The position numbers were made by a program, and so were the translations under genes. The notes under the pieces are model-generated. The model saw nothing but the letters and a program-made list of their open reading frames with translations. It made no database searches and had not been told where the DNA came from. From Chiua virens (Eukaryota > Basidiomycota > Agaricomycetes > Boletales > Boletaceae), in assembly GCA_019787685.1 (NCBI GenBank), contig JAHNUO010000036.1, forward strand, positions 1 to 64,000: a stretch of DNA of 64,000 bases. Direction: 5' to 3'. Below are positions 1 to 12,719 of this stretch, in pieces; position 1 is the stretch's first letter; each line of letters begins with the position of its first letter.

Positions 1-1124
1 CCCAGCTTTCCATGGCATACAGCCTGATCGAGCCGTATGCTTCGGATGGGGTAGTTCAAGATGAGGATAGCATTCGCCACGCTATGGCGGGTGTATATGT
101 TGGTAAGTTGGATAAGTTCTTTGAACATTTCCCCGTATCAATTACACTCTGCATGCTCGCAGCTGGTGCAGAAACTGTGAGTTTGACCCCCTTCTTATTA
201 ACCGATGACATACACACACTTCTGTTTAGGTTTTCAGCAGCATCGACACCGCGATCCTTGCTCTTATGCTTCACCCTGAGGTCCAGGAAGTTGGTCAGAG
301 AGCTATTGATCAACTCACAGGAGGTCAACGGCTACTGTCACTCGAGGACCGTAGCAAACTACCCTATATAGACGCAGTTTTGCGAGAAACGCTAAGGTGA
401 GCACTGGTTTATGGTGGCTTGTCAGTTAATAACTAAACATGAAGGTGGAATCCTGTCGCACCATTAGGTAAGTAAACTGTGCTTATACCCTGTATATTTC
501 TCGTCGATCTGTTTTTGATTTAGCCGTGCCACATCGCCTCACCCAGCCGGATTCTTATGGACAATGGGAACTTCCAGTTGGAACGACAGTTATTGCGAAT
601 AGCTGGTATACCTTCCGTTGCTTACTGTGGACCTTGATCTGACATACCTCGAGGCATATGTTGCACGATGAGGCAGTGTATCCCAATCCATCCGAGTTTA
701 TTCCACAAAGGTTCATTAATGCAGACGGGACGCTCCGCGATAACATTTTGGATCCGCGTGAAATTGCCTTTGGTTTTGGTCGCAGGTAAACCTTTTCTTA
801 GCCTTTCTCGTGGATTAACAAGTACATATACGCTTTCATCTCTTTTCCAGGATATGTCCCGGTCGCTATTTGGGAGAGGAATCGTTATGGATAGCTATCG
901 CTACCATCATTTATCTGTTTGATCTTTCCTTACCAACCGACGAGAATGGGACACCTATCCCTCCAGAGATCAAGTATGAATCTCCATTCATCTGGTGAGT
1001 AATCTAACTCAATACATGAACGTAATTTGGTGCTGATGCTACCATGTGTACCAGTCGTCCAAGCCCATTTCAGTGCGTGTTTACGCCCCGATCACAAGCA
1101 GCAGCTTTGTTGGGAACCAGATGA
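1..1124 (+). CDS. Cytochrome P450 monooxygenase, 3' part (5' end outside window)
   Basis: Haem-thiolate monooxygenase, probably ER-anchored; its N-terminal half lies before base 1. Splicing short introns gives an uninterrupted C-terminal half. In order it shows the I-helix oxygen-binding motif AGAET (split by an intron near 170-230), the K-helix ExxR (RETLR, about 385-396), a PERF-like segment (FIPQRF, about 697-714) and the haem-binding loop FGFGRR/ICPGRYLG with its cysteine, split by an intron at about 787-850. The last coding block ends in TGA at 1122-1124. The frame is open from base 3. The arrangement resembles fungal OrdA/CYP620-like P450s, but subfamily and substrate cannot be read from the sequence. 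Its last coding exon lies at the left breakpoint of the tandem duplication, and a copy of that end reappears at 6555. Confidence 0.9.
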
Positions 1125-1561
1125 AGGAAGGTTTGGGTACGGTGGGATTGCGAAGATGGCACACTGTAGCCTTGGCTAATAATTACAATGCACTAAGATG
1201 AGGTAGGCATAAGATCTGGGGGATAAGAGACAGTAATGGAATAGTCTTGGAAATAGTATACCAAATGAGAACAGGGCATGTCCGGAGTGGACTGTGAGAG
1301 TATGGTACATTTATTTATGGGGGATATCATTGATATCGTATAATGGAGACACTGGAGAGAGCGGCAAGTATGTCATGTGTGCCACCACTGAGTGGGTTAT
1401 GAAGGTGTAGAGTGATGCGTAAGATTAAGACTGTCGGTTGGCGAGACGTGCGTCCAGCACATTGTTTTGATTAGAGATCGACGCTGAGTAGCAACCGTGG
1501 TCCTTCCAACCCAACGCTCCGACCTTGATCCAATCAATAATGAGCGTTGGAACCTTGATTG

Positions 1562-3749
1562 TCACTCACCTACATAGTATGTCTCAGTGGTATTACGCGA
1601 ATTGGGACACCCTCTTCTTGACGTTCGAGATTGCTTTCTGTGAGTGAGGCCTAATGTCCACTTCAAATGAATTCGGGCAGCTATTTGAGGGTTAAGCTTA
1701 TAGGGTACTTGCAACTTCGAGATAGAATTCACGTACATTACAAGCCCATCAGTAGTACAAGATGGATTTAATGGGATATCGTTTCCATCTGCGTCCTTCT
1801 TCTTCGACACGTGAACGATGGCGACGATATGTGAAAACAGCATGAACAGCACGTTATCAGCTAGATGTTTCCCAGGGCAGATCCTATCATTCGAAACAAT
1901 GTAATCAAGACCGTGGAGCTCAGGCCTAAGTACACACCTGCGTCCGAAACCGAACACATACGTATGCGGATCTATCGCGATGTCTTTGACCTTGTCTACA
2001 AGGTGACGCTCTGGTACGAATTCATCTGGAGGGAATCCGCTCTTGTCGTCTCTCGACATGGCCCTGGTTAAGTTGTCGTACTTTGTTCTCCCTTGGACGA
2101 GAACAAAACACATACCATAGGTTTGGAACCACGATAGTACCCTCCGGAATATAGTATCCTGTTAGATCCACAGGCTCAGCTGTCTAAACGTGTGAAAAGC
2201 AGGATGGATGACATACCCTTGTAAAAATCGGCTGACCTCGTTGCCCGAGCAATACTGAGGGGAGCCGCAGGTCTCCACCGCAATGTCTCTTTGATTGCCG
2301 CACAAAGGTAGGGCAAGGAATCACGATCCTGAGGTGTTGGGAGACGCTCCGTCCCAACGACGCGAGTGAATTCTTCGTTGAGCTTTACCTGCACATCAGG
2401 GTACAATGCCAGCGCGAGGATGAAATTCAGGGTCGTGGAGTACGTCTAACACAGGGAGAAAATCAGCGAAACCATAGTTTCGATCTTCTCAAAATTGAGA
2501 CATACGGTCTCTACTCCACCTGTGTGTTTTCGTTCATCAACGAGAAAAAGCCCGGGAAGCTGGCCAATGGGAGGTGGTACTCACCGCCATACAATGTTCC
2601 CGCTGCCCAAAGAATTGTATGCTCGACGTCAGCTTGCACGGCTAGATCGTCGGACTGGTATTTATCCAGACAATCGGACGTGAAAGAAGGTCGATTGGTT
2701 CCCCGTTGACGTTCCCTCTTCACATATTCATATGGGTGGGTTATGAGACTCAGGATTGCTGTGCGTTCGCGTGCCGCGGTGGCGCCAGTATCATTGAACG
2801 GAACCCAAGCGGGAAGGTATTTGACTTGTGAATTAGAGGTTAGGGAGAGCCTGAGGGCGTGCAAGAAAGAATTCCTTACGACCTGGTATCAGATCAACAA
2901 GGAATGTTCCCGGGACTGTTGCTTTCACTATCGTTCGCATTGTTCGCTCTGCATGCGTGAGGAACTGTGACAAGGTACCGTGTGTCGTAAATTTCGCCAG
3001 ATCATCAGGGGTATCCACAGGAATGCCATATGTGACGGCCATGATTACCCGTCCAAGCGTTCTGCAGAGGATCATTTAGTTAAATGTCATTATATAGAAC
3101 CTTGTGGACTAACACACGAAGATCCCGTTCGAAGTCGTCCGGATTGTCCAACAGAGAAGCGACATATTTAGCAGCAATATCGCCGATCGAGTCGTATTTC
3201 TTGACTGCTTCAGAATTCAGAGCCATGTGTGTGAGCTTCCTGTGTCGCCTCCATTCTTCTCCATATCGCATCAAGAGCAGGCTCTACATGTCAGGCTTGA
3301 GCTCATCGTACAGAGTCCAGCAGAAAAAAACACACATTGTCCAGTCCCATGAGTTCACCGGCCATTATAAACTTTGGACGATCGCAGTAAATGGCGTGCC
3401 GCGATCCCAGGAGGTCGGAGACGGCCTCAAGCGTGTTTACGATGAGCATCTTGTTTCCCAACGCCTCAACGTACACAATATCACCTGAATACCGGGGATG
3501 CACAGTCAGTTAATGTAGAAAGAGTCGCAAATTAGGACAATGACCATAATGTTCTTTCCATTTCAGAAATTGGTGCCACTGCTCAGACCGCGGTATATCA
3601 AGCAGATTTCCGACCAAGGGTTTCCTCGGGGGGCCTGGGGGAAGGGGAAACCCATTGGAGAGTTTGGCATGAGCCCATTGGGAGCGCTTCTTCCAGATGT
3701 AGATGGACAGGACGACGAAGGGAACTACGACAATGATATGCATGGTCAC
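1562..3749 (-). CDS. Cytochrome P450 monooxygenase, tandem copy A
   Basis: Probably complete P450 on the minus strand, starting ATG at 3749. The N-terminus is a membrane anchor (IIVVVPFVVLSIYIWKKR) followed by the proline-rich hinge PLPPGPPRKPLVGN. Splicing about eight short introns keeps one frame through the WRRHRK C-helix segment (about 3250), the I-helix motif GGVETT (created by splicing near 2510), KETLR ExxR (about 2285), the FVPERH region (about 2010) and the haem loop FGFGRR/ICPGKHLADN (intron at about 1880-1935). The layout is that of OrdA-like fungal P450s. The frame runs to a stop at 1562, about 29 codons longer than copy B, which is frameshifted near its end. No substrate can be assigned; the neighbouring oxygenases suggest a specialised-metabolism or detoxification role, which is inference. 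Confidence 0.88.
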
Positions 3750-4044
3750 TGCAGAATGGGAGCTTGTGGGATATCGAGGAATAAAATCAGCGCGGAGCCT
3801 CGGGCCTCCAGTTTTGATGACGAACTCGATATCTCAACATCAATTCTGATGAGCGTCACATCAGATACCAGGAACAGAAGGAGAGATTGCTGGTACTGTA
3901 AGGGCGAGGCGGTACCTCAGGTTTCACGCGCCATCTCGAATCCAGAGATCATTTCAAGACATAAAACTTCGACCTGTGACACTGCACCCATCGTTTGTTA
4001 GCAGGATTTTGACTTTCAGGAAGAAAACAGAAGAGATTTGTCAC

Positions 4045-5685
4045 TCACAAAGTTCTGAAAATTGAATGCGGTCGTGACGCAGCTTCAACTAACGTCACGG
4101 GTGACCGGAACCCCGACCCGGAAAGCGTCACAGTACGGAGTCTGTGCTGGGCTGTCAGTCCTGTTTGTTCGCCCGTCGGGAACCCCTCCGAGAGGATCAG
4201 GGCTCCAAAGGCTATAGTACGCACAGGGACAGGTAAAAGGGCGGGATAGTGAGCGGTTTCGTGCCTGCGAAACCTCTCCACTACACCGACCGTCTCCCAT
4301 CTAAGGTCGTTTAGCGGAATTCAATACCGCAGTACGTCGGCTGACTGCGTGAATGCAGGCGAGGTACCACTTCCACGGACTAACCGGGCGCAACATTTCC
4401 TTTTGAACATGCCACGCACTTGCTCTACCCGGGCGGTACCCCACGGGCATCCTTTTCGTGTGGATCCGGCCCCTCGCCATCCCCAAGGAAATCGATTTGC
4501 AACACAGTAAACTGACCATTGATGGTGAAGCTGAAAGACCGCTGATCTGCCAACTATGACGATCGTCCGATCCAACAAATCCGAAGTTACCTGTTACCTG
4601 TCATTACGTTGTGCAACATGGGTCGAAGAGGAACGCACAAGTACTCACATCATTGTCAGTGGGTCGAACCTGACGACATTTTCCGTCGATGGACACATTT
4701 GAAAACCACCGATAGACCGGCTCCAGAGGATTGTCATATGGCCAATGTGTGTGATTGTTCACGCTAGCAGAGAGAAGTTCAGCAAAGCCCATGGAATTCG
4801 ATCTTATTAAATATTGACACATACAGCTTCTACTCCATCTGTGTGTTCTCGTCCCTCGACGGTGGAAACAAGCCAATTTAGGGTGTCACCGCTATGCAAT
4901 GTTCCTGCTGTCGAGAGAAGGGATGCCCGAAGGGAACTTGCTCATAGCATGGGTCGCCGGACTGATATTTGTCAACACAAACGGATGCGAATAAAGGGCT
5001 GCCGATTCCCTACATGCGTTCCCTTTTCATGCATTCATAAGGATGGACGAGACTCAAGATTTCTGCGCATTCGCGTAGATGGAATTCCGACGGAGGAGTA
5101 TGTTACTCGTGACGGAATTGTCATGGCGAGCTCGAGGGCGTACAAGGAAGAATCTCCTTACAGGGTGATATCAGAACAACAAGGAATGTCCTCGGCATTG
5201 TTTCTCGTGATCATTCGCATAGCTCGTTCTGCATGTATGAGGAACTGCGACAGAGTAACGTGCGTTGCGTAGCCAAGTCATCCACAGCGTCCGCATCTTG
5301 TCTCCCAACGCCTGAATATTGATACATGATCAGCCATTGTTGCGGCAAGTAAGATGACAGCACCGTATTACCCTAAATTAGCGCCGCTTTTGACAGCGGG
5401 CATGTCAAAGGGATTCCCAGCTAGCGGTTTTAGTGAGGGCCCTGGACGAAGGGGAGATCCATTCAAAGGTCTGGAGTGGGTCAGTTGGGAGCATTCCTCC
5501 CAGAGATAGACTCTCAGGAGGACGAATGGTATCACGACAATACACAGGGACGAGCGCAGGACGGGTGGTTGTAGAAATTCAAGGAGTAAGTGAAACGACA
5601 CATTTAAAGCCTGAGGATGAGCCGACATCTCAAGTTTTGAGTGCGATGCTAAATGGGGACGACATATCTTGACCCTTGACCGCAA
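4045..5685 (-). pseudogene. Decayed P450/oxygenase relic, copy 1
   Basis: The 5' part (about 5400-5640) encodes a P450 start: a hydrophobic anchor and the hinge PLRPGPSLKPLAGN, clearly related to the intact P450s. About 5170-5280 encodes LLSQFLIHAERAMRMI, matching LSQFLTHAERTMRTI of copy A. Between and after these, every frame has multiple stops and frameshifts. About 4690-4880 may match the DGKWRWV region of the dioxygenase at 13.8 kb. The stretch 4045-4580 is open in short frames but I do not recognise it. Neither the I-helix nor the haem loop was found, so no functional P450 can come from this copy. Confidence 0.65.
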
Positions 5686-5689
5686 GATT

Positions 5690-6553
5690 CAAGACTTGAA
5701 ACCTATGTCAAGTGACGTCCACCGTCTCAAGTGTTGTGCGAAGCGGCTTTTGAGTTTCAATTATAATGTACGTGGCCCTGCAAGATGTAGCGCTTGGATT
5801 GTCGAATGGATTACAAAGATCAAATGTGGACCAGGTACCTCACCTAGCGCAAGTGTTATCATTGCCTCGTCATTGCTGTAATCTTGGACTGTGGAATATT
5901 GGGTCCATCATTAAAGATTCCGTGGACAGTCATGCTCAGATCTCAAATGAGACGAAACCCCCACTCGCTAGAAGAACGCTGCGGAAACATATGTAATATG
6001 TAAGCACTGGACCACAAAAGTTGTGCCTGCCTGCCAGTCACTGGACGTGAGGGAGTTGCAACTTCTTGAGACTTTGAAGTTGTGTGATCAACATGACATA
6101 ATTATGCTCCGGTTGATGACGGATGGGAAGGACATTGACATACTAGGTATATCTGGTTATTAACGAAATGGGAGATCCATACCAGAAGCTAGTATCGCAG
6201 ACTATCATGATTTGGAGTTCACGAGCGAGGCTACTTCCAAACGTCTGGATTCTCCTCTTCTATGTTTGCTTCTGGTCGTCTTCGGTCAGTTTCCTCAAGT
6301 TACCATGGTTCCACTTTGTTCTTATTGGTCCTTTCCACAGGACCATCCATGGTCTTCGCGAGTGCCGTCTGGAACTTGCGCCCGTCGATAGCAAGCTTGC
6401 CATCACTCATTTTCTTTCCTTCCCATCATGATGAAAGCTTCTGTATCGCATCGCATCACTTGACTTCCTTTCGCAAAGCCGTCAATTGACTCAAAGAGCA
6501 TTGCCAAGACCTCCAGGCAAGACAGATCTTCGCCGACCCACTCGGGCCGAAAC
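5690..6553. other. Non-coding tail of duplication unit 1
   Basis: No gene recognised. The segment is shared with 11390-12870. Copy 1 lacks a block of about 660 bp that copy 2 carries at about 11834-12497. Short open frames differ between the copies, which argues against coding function. Confidence 0.5.
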
Positions 6554-6554
6554 T

Positions 6555-6642
6555 CAGTGCGTGTTTACGCCCCGATCACAAGCAGTAGCTTTGTTGGGAA
6601 CCAGATGAAGGAAGGTTTGGGTACGGTGGGATTGCGAAGATG
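6555..6642 (+). pseudogene. Fragment of the 3' end of the left P450
   Basis: Matches bases 1071-1157 with single substitutions, for example an Ala codon changed to Val. It encodes only the last coding residues of the P450 at 1-1124, with no upstream exons. It is a by-product of the duplication junction, not a gene. Confidence 0.85.
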
Positions 6643-6838
6643 GATCTCTTGAAAATCTTTAGCCATTGACGCTGCGGGTATCGACCCCTTGCGTAGTAGG
6701 AACCTCTTCAAAGGGCTTGTAGGTCCATCTACTGGATATCGCACGGCGATCCTCTCGATGGTACATAATTCGATTGCTTCTGTTTCAGATTGACTTGCAT
6801 GTACAGCTCGGCCTGACTATACAGGTGCGGGTCATTGG
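6642..6838. other. Copy-specific 197-bp segment
   Basis: Present in unit 2 between GCGAAGATGG and CACACTGTAG, which are adjacent in unit 1 (around 1157). It is either an insertion in unit 2 or a deletion from unit 1. No terminal repeats or coding potential were recognised. Confidence 0.6.
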
Positions 6839-7354
6839 CACACTGTAGCCTTGGCTAATAATTACAATGCACTAAGATGAGGTAGGCATAAGATCTGGGG
6901 GATAAGAGACAGCAATGGAACAGTCTTGGAAATAGTATACCGAGAACAGGGCATGTCCGGAGTGGACTGCGAGAGTATAGTACATTTATTCATGGAGGAT
7001 ATCATTGATATCGTAAATGGAGACACTAGAGAGAGCGGCAAGTATGTCATGTGTGCCACCACTGAGTGGGCTGTGAAGGTGTAGAGCGATGCGTAAGATT
7101 AAGACTGTCGGTTGGCGAGACGTGCGTCCAGCACATTGTTTTGATTGGATATCAACGCTGAGTAACAACCGTGGTCCTTCCAACGCAACGCTCCGACCTT
7201 GATCCGATCAATAATGAGCATTGGAACCTCAATTGTCACTCACCTACATAGTATGTCTCAGTGGTATTACGCGAATTGGGACACCCTCTTCTTGATGTTC
7301 GAGATTGCTTTCTGTGAGTGAGGCCTAATGTCCACTTCAAATGGATTCGGGCAG

Positions 7355-9434
7355 CTATTTGAGGGTCAACTTATAGGGTACTTGCAACTTCGAGATAGAA
7401 TTCACGTACATTACAAGCCCATCAGTAGTACAAGATGGATTCAATGGGATATCGTTTCCATCCGCGTCCTTCTTCTTCAACACGTGAACGATGGCGACGA
7501 TATGTGAAAACAGCATGAACAGCACGTTATCAGCTAGATGTTTCCCAGGGCAGATCCTATCATTCGAAACAATGATTAAACTGTATAATCAAGACCGTGG
7601 AGCTCAGGTCGAAGTACATACCTGCGTCCGAAACCGAACACATACGTATGCGGATCTACCGCGATGTCCTTGACCTTGTCTACAAGATGACGCTCAGGTA
7701 CGAATTCATCTGGAGGGAATCCGCTCTTGTCGTCTCTCGACATGGCCCTGGTTAAGTTGTCGTATCTTTGTTCTCCCTTGGACGAGAACAAAATACATAC
7801 CATAGGTTTGGAACCACGATAGTACCCTCGGGGATATAGTATCCTGTTAGATTCACAGGCTCAGCTGTCTAAACGTGTGAAAAGCAGGATGGATGACATA
7901 CCCCTGTAAAAATCGGCTGACCTCGTTGCCCGAGCAATACTGAGGGGAGCCGCAGGTCTCCACCGCAATGTCTCTTTGATTGCCGCACAAAGGTAGGGCA
8001 AGGAATCGCGATCCTGAAGTGTCGGGAGACGCTCCGTCCCAACGACGCGAGTGAATTCTTCGTTGAGCTTTACCTGCACATCAGGGTACAATGCCAGCGC
8101 GAGGATGAAATTCAGGGTTGTGGAGTACGTCTAACACAGGGAGAAAATCAGCGAAACCATAGTGTCGATCTTCTCAAAATTGAGACATACGGTCTCTACT
8201 CCACCTGTGTGTTTTCGTTCATCGACGAGAAAAGGCCCAGGAAGCTGGCCAATGGGAGGTGGTACTCACCGCCATACAATGTTCCCGCTGCCCAAAGAAT
8301 TGTATGCTCGACGTCAGCTTGCACGGCTAGATCGTCGGACTGGTATTTATCCAGACAATCGGACGTGAAAGAAGGTCGATTGGTTCCCCGTTGACGTTCC
8401 CTCTTCACATATTCATATGGGTGGGTTATGAGACTCAGGATTGCTGTGCGTTCGCGTGCCGCGGTGGCGCCAGTATCATTGAACGGAACCCAAGCGGGAA
8501 GGTATTTGACTTGTGAATTAGAGGTTAGGGAGAGCCTGAGGGCGTGCAAGAAAGAATTCCTTACGACCTGGTATCAGATCAACAAGGAATGTTCCCGGGA
8601 CTGTTGCTTTCACTATCGTTCGCATCGTTCGTTCTGCATGCGTGAGGAACTGTGACAAGGTACCGTGTGTCGTAAATTTCACCAGATCATCAGGGGTATC
8701 CACAGGAATGCCATATGTGACGGCCATGATTACCCGTCCAAGCGTTCTGCAGAGGATCATTTAGTTAAATGTCATTATATAGAACCTTGTGGACTAACAC
8801 ACGAAGATCCCGTTCGAAGTCGTCCGGATTGTCCAACAGAGAAGCGACATATTTAGCAGCAATATCGCCGATCGAGTCGTACTTCTTGACTGCTTCAGAA
8901 TTCAGAGCCATGTGCGTGAGCTTCCTGTGTCGCCTCCATTCTTCTCCATATCGCATTAAGAGCAGGCTCTACACGTCAGGCTTGAGCTCATCGTACAAAG
9001 TCTAGCAGAAAAACACACACATTGTCCAGTCCCATGAGTTCACCGGCCATTATAAACTTTGGACGATGGCAATAAATGGCGTGCCGCGATCCCAGGAGGT
9101 CGGAGACGGCCTCGAGCGTGTTTACGATGAGCATCTTGTTTCCCAACGCCTCAACGTACACAATATCACCTGAATACCGGGGATGCACAGTCAGTTAATG
9201 TAGAAAGAGTCGCGAATCAGGACAATGACCATAATGTTCTTTCCATTTCAGAAATTGGTGCCACTGCTGAGACCGCGGTATATCGAGCAGATTTCCAACC
9301 AAGGGTTTCCTCGGGGGGCCTGGGGGAAGGGGAAACCCATTGGAGAGTTTGGCATGAGCCCATTGGGAGCGCTTCTTCCAGATGTAGAGGAACAGGACGA
9401 CGAAGGGAACTACGACAATGATATGCATGGTCAC
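7355..9434 (-). CDS. Cytochrome P450 monooxygenase, tandem copy B
   Basis: Near-identical duplicate of copy A, with the same exon pattern and the same anchor, proline hinge, ExxR, FVPERH and haem loop. Visible differences are scattered single substitutions, a few extra bases in the intron just upstream of the haem-cysteine exon (7570-7610), and one deleted base near 7366-7372. That deletion changes the frame at the C-terminus, so the protein ends as PYKLTLK with a stop at 7355-7357, about 35-40 residues before the stop of copy A. The loss lies downstream of the haem loop, so activity may survive. Both copies being open suggests a recent duplication or selection on both. Confidence 0.85.
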
Positions 9435-9722
9435 TGCAGAATGGGAGCTTGTGGGATATCGAGGGATAAGATCAGCGCGGAGCCTCGGGCCTCCAGTTTT
9501 TATGACGAACTCGATATCTCAACATCAATTCTGATGAGCGTCACATCAGATGCCAAGAACAGAAGCAGAGACTGCTGGTACTGTAAGGGCGAGGCGGTAC
9601 CTCATGTCTCACGCGCCATCATGGCAGAGGTCATTTCAAGACACAAAACTTCGACCTGTGACACTGCACCCATTGTTTGTTAGCAGGATTTTGACTTTTA
9701 GGGAGAAAACAGAAGAGATTTG

Positions 9723-11300
9723 TCACTCACAAAGCTCTGAAAATTGAATGCGGTCGTGACGTAGCTTGAACTTCACGGGTGACCGTCGGAACCCCGACAC
9801 GGAAGGGGTCACGGCACAGAGTCTGGGCTGGGCTATCAGTCCTGTTTGTTCGCCCGTCGGGAACCCCTCTGAGAAGATCAGGGCTCCAAAGGCTATAGTA
9901 CGCACAAGGACAGGTAAAAGGGCGGGATAGTGAGCGGTTCCGTGCCTGCGAAACCTCTCCACTACACCGACCGTCTCCCATCTTCCCATCTAGGGTCGTT
10001 TAGAGGAATTCAATACCGCAGTACGTCGGGAGTAGGCATGGGTGTCGCGAAAACTGGGGAGAGGGAGCTGGATACTCTAGCAACAGCGGATAACAATCCG
10101 ACGTAGGTGTGATGGCTGACTGCGCGAATGCAGGCGAGGTACCACTTCCACGGACTAATCAACCGGGCGCAACATTTCCTTTTGAACATGCCACGCACTT
10201 GCTCTACCCGGACGGTATCCCACGGGCATCGTTTCCGTGTGGATCCGGCCCCTCGCCATCCCCAAGGAAATCGATTTGTAACACCGTAAATTGACCATTG
10301 ATGGTGAAGCTGAAAGACCGCTGATCTGCCAACTATGACGATCGTCCGATCCAACAAATCCGAAGTTACCTGTTACCTGTCATTACGTTGTGCAACATGG
10401 ATCGAACCTGACGGCATTTTCCGTCGATGGTGTCATACGGCCAATGTGTGTGATTGTTCACGCTAGCAAGGAGAAGCTCAGCAAAGCCCCTGGAATTCGA
10501 TCTTATTAAATATTGACACATACAGCTTCTACTCCATCTGTGTGTTCTCGTCCCTCAACGGTGGAAACAATTGAAGCCAATCAAGGGTGTCACTGCTATG
10601 CAATGTTCCTGTTGTCGAAAGAAGGGATGCCCGAAGGGAACTTGCTCATAGCATGGGTCGCCGGACTGATATTTGTCAACACAAACGGATGCGAATAAAG
10701 GGCTGCCGATCCCCTACATACGTTTCCTTTTCATGCATTCATAAGGATGGACGAGACTCAAGATTTCTGCGCATTCGCGTAGATGGAATTCCGACGGAGT
10801 ATGTTACTCGTGACGGAACGGTCATGGCGAGCTCGAGGGCGTACAAGGAAGAATCTCCTTACAGGGTGATATCAGAACAACAAGGAATGTCCTCGGCATT
10901 GTTTCTCGTGATCATTCGCATAGCTCGTTCTGCATGTATGAGGAACTGCGACAGAGTAACGTGCGTTGCGTAGCCAAGTCATCCACAGCGTCCGCATCTT
11001 GTCTCCCAACGCCTGAATAGCGATACATGATCAGCCATTGTTGTGGTAAGTAAGATGACAGCACCGTGTTACCCTAAATTAGCGCCGCTTTTGACAGCAG
11101 GTATATCAAAGGGATTCCCAGCTAGCGGTTTTAGTGAGAGCCCTGGACAAAGGGGAGATCCATTCAAAGGTCTGGAGTGGGTCAGTTGGGAGCATTCCTT
11201 CCAGAGATAGACTCTCAGGAGGACGAATGGTATCACGACAATACACAGGGACGAGCGCAGGACAGGTGGTTGTAGAAATTCAAGGAGTAAAACAAGACAT
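9723..11300 (-). pseudogene. Decayed P450/oxygenase relic, copy 2
   Basis: Duplicate of the relic at 4045-5685. It carries the same P450 anchor/hinge remnant (about 11090-11290) and the LLSQFLIHAERAMRMI block (about 10865-10970), with no haem loop. It has its own extra indels: about 70 bp at 10030-10105 absent from copy 1, and a deletion around 10405-10440. Both copies were therefore already dead at duplication or have decayed neutrally since. Confidence 0.6.
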
Positions 11301-11833
11301 TTAAAGCCTGGGGATGAGCCGACACCTCAAGTTTTGAGTGCGATGCTAAATGGGGACGACAGACCTTGACCCTTGACCGCAAGATTCAAGACTTGAAACC
11401 TGTGTCAAGTGACGTCCACCATCTCAAGTGTTGTGCGAAGCGGCTTTTGGGGTTTCGATTATGTACGTGGCCCTGCAAGATGTGGCGCTTGGATTGTCGA
11501 ATGAATCACAAAGATCAAATGTGGACCAGGTACCTCACCTACTGACACCTAGTGCAAGTGTTATCATTGCCTCGTCATTAATCTTGGACTGTGGAATATT
11601 GGGTCCATCGTTAAAGCAAAGATTCCGTGGACAGTCGTGCTCGGATCTCAAATGAGACGAAACCCCCACTCGCTAGAAGAACGCTGTGGAAACATATGTC
11701 AAAAATTGTGCCTGCCTGCCAGTCACTGGACCTGAGGGAGTTGCAGCTTCTTGAGATTTTGAAGTTGTGTGATCAACATGACATAATTATGCTCCGGTTG
11801 ATGACGCGATGACGGATGGGAAGGACATTGACA

Positions 11834-12497
11834 TCTATTATATTTAGCACCGTAACTTGCCGGGTGGCTTATGATCGGTCGCTGGCCGCACTCTTTTCGG
11901 CGAGGAGCGATCGCTCATCGATCATCGATCATCCTGTGACGTGCTCTCTTTCGCCAACCCTTCTTACTCTTCGTTGCATCACTCCCCTGCAATCGAAACG
12001 TTTGTAATGTGTTGCATTGATGCAACTATCTCTCCCTCTGGTCTGTCATCCTTCCATTGTGTGCAGTGCAGGTCTGTCGTCGGCACAGCACTGCAAGGGT
12101 CTCACGCTCCTCTGCGTTGTCAGTCGATCATATCATTCATATGGAGCGCCGCTCTGTTAGGGGGTGTGGCACCCCTGCGGCTCCCCGTCTTCCCCACAGT
12201 TCTTCCTTTGCATTGTCTTTTCTCACTTTCCTTCTTCTCTTCGCTTCAGATGACCTCTGTTTGTAGCATTCACAGAATCCTCGGCGTTCAGGGAAAACAG
12301 GCCTATCAGTATGCTGAAAGAAAATCGTTTTGGAAGCACGAAGGTTTTATTCCTTTGCTCTCCGAGTCTGGCGCACCTTCAAATGAAACTAAATCTACGA
12401 CTAACATAGTGTACCATCATCTCCTTCTATAGTCTGGATGTATCTATCTATGCCAGTGCAATCATGATGCCACCGTCTGAAGGCTATACTTGTACTA
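11834..12497. mobile_element. Copy-specific insertion of about 660 bp in unit 2
   Basis: In unit 1 the flanks GACATTGACAT and CTAGGTATATC are essentially adjacent (around 6140). In unit 2 about 660 bp separates them. The block has CT-rich tracts and no long convincing frame. No clear terminal inverted repeats or target-site duplication could be fixed by eye. It could be a non-autonomous element or a deletion in unit 1. Confidence 0.4.
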
Positions 12498-12719
12498 GGT
12501 ATATCGCAGACTATCATGATTTGGAGTTCACGCGTTCACGAGCGAGGCTACTTCCAAGCGTCTGGATTCTCCTCTTCTATGTTTGCTTCTGGTCGTCTTC
12601 GGTCAGTTTCCTCAAGTTACCATGGTTCCATTTTGTTCTTATTGGTCCTTTCCACAGGACCACCCATGGTTTTCGCGGGTACCGTCTGGAACTTGCGCCC
12701 GTCGATAGCAAGCTTGTCA

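Larger units (their letters stand above)
1071..6553. repeat. Tandem segmental duplication, unit 1
   Basis: Bases from 1071 onward recur from 6555 onward with very high identity over the P450 gene; the offset there is exactly 5,685 bp. The unit contains the end of the left P450, a complete minus-strand P450, a decayed P450/oxygenase relic and about 800 bp of non-coding DNA. Its right end (CTCGGGCCGAAAC, to 6553) matches unit 2 up to 12870. After that point unit 1 jumps to the copy of 1071, which defines the junction. Confidence 0.9.
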
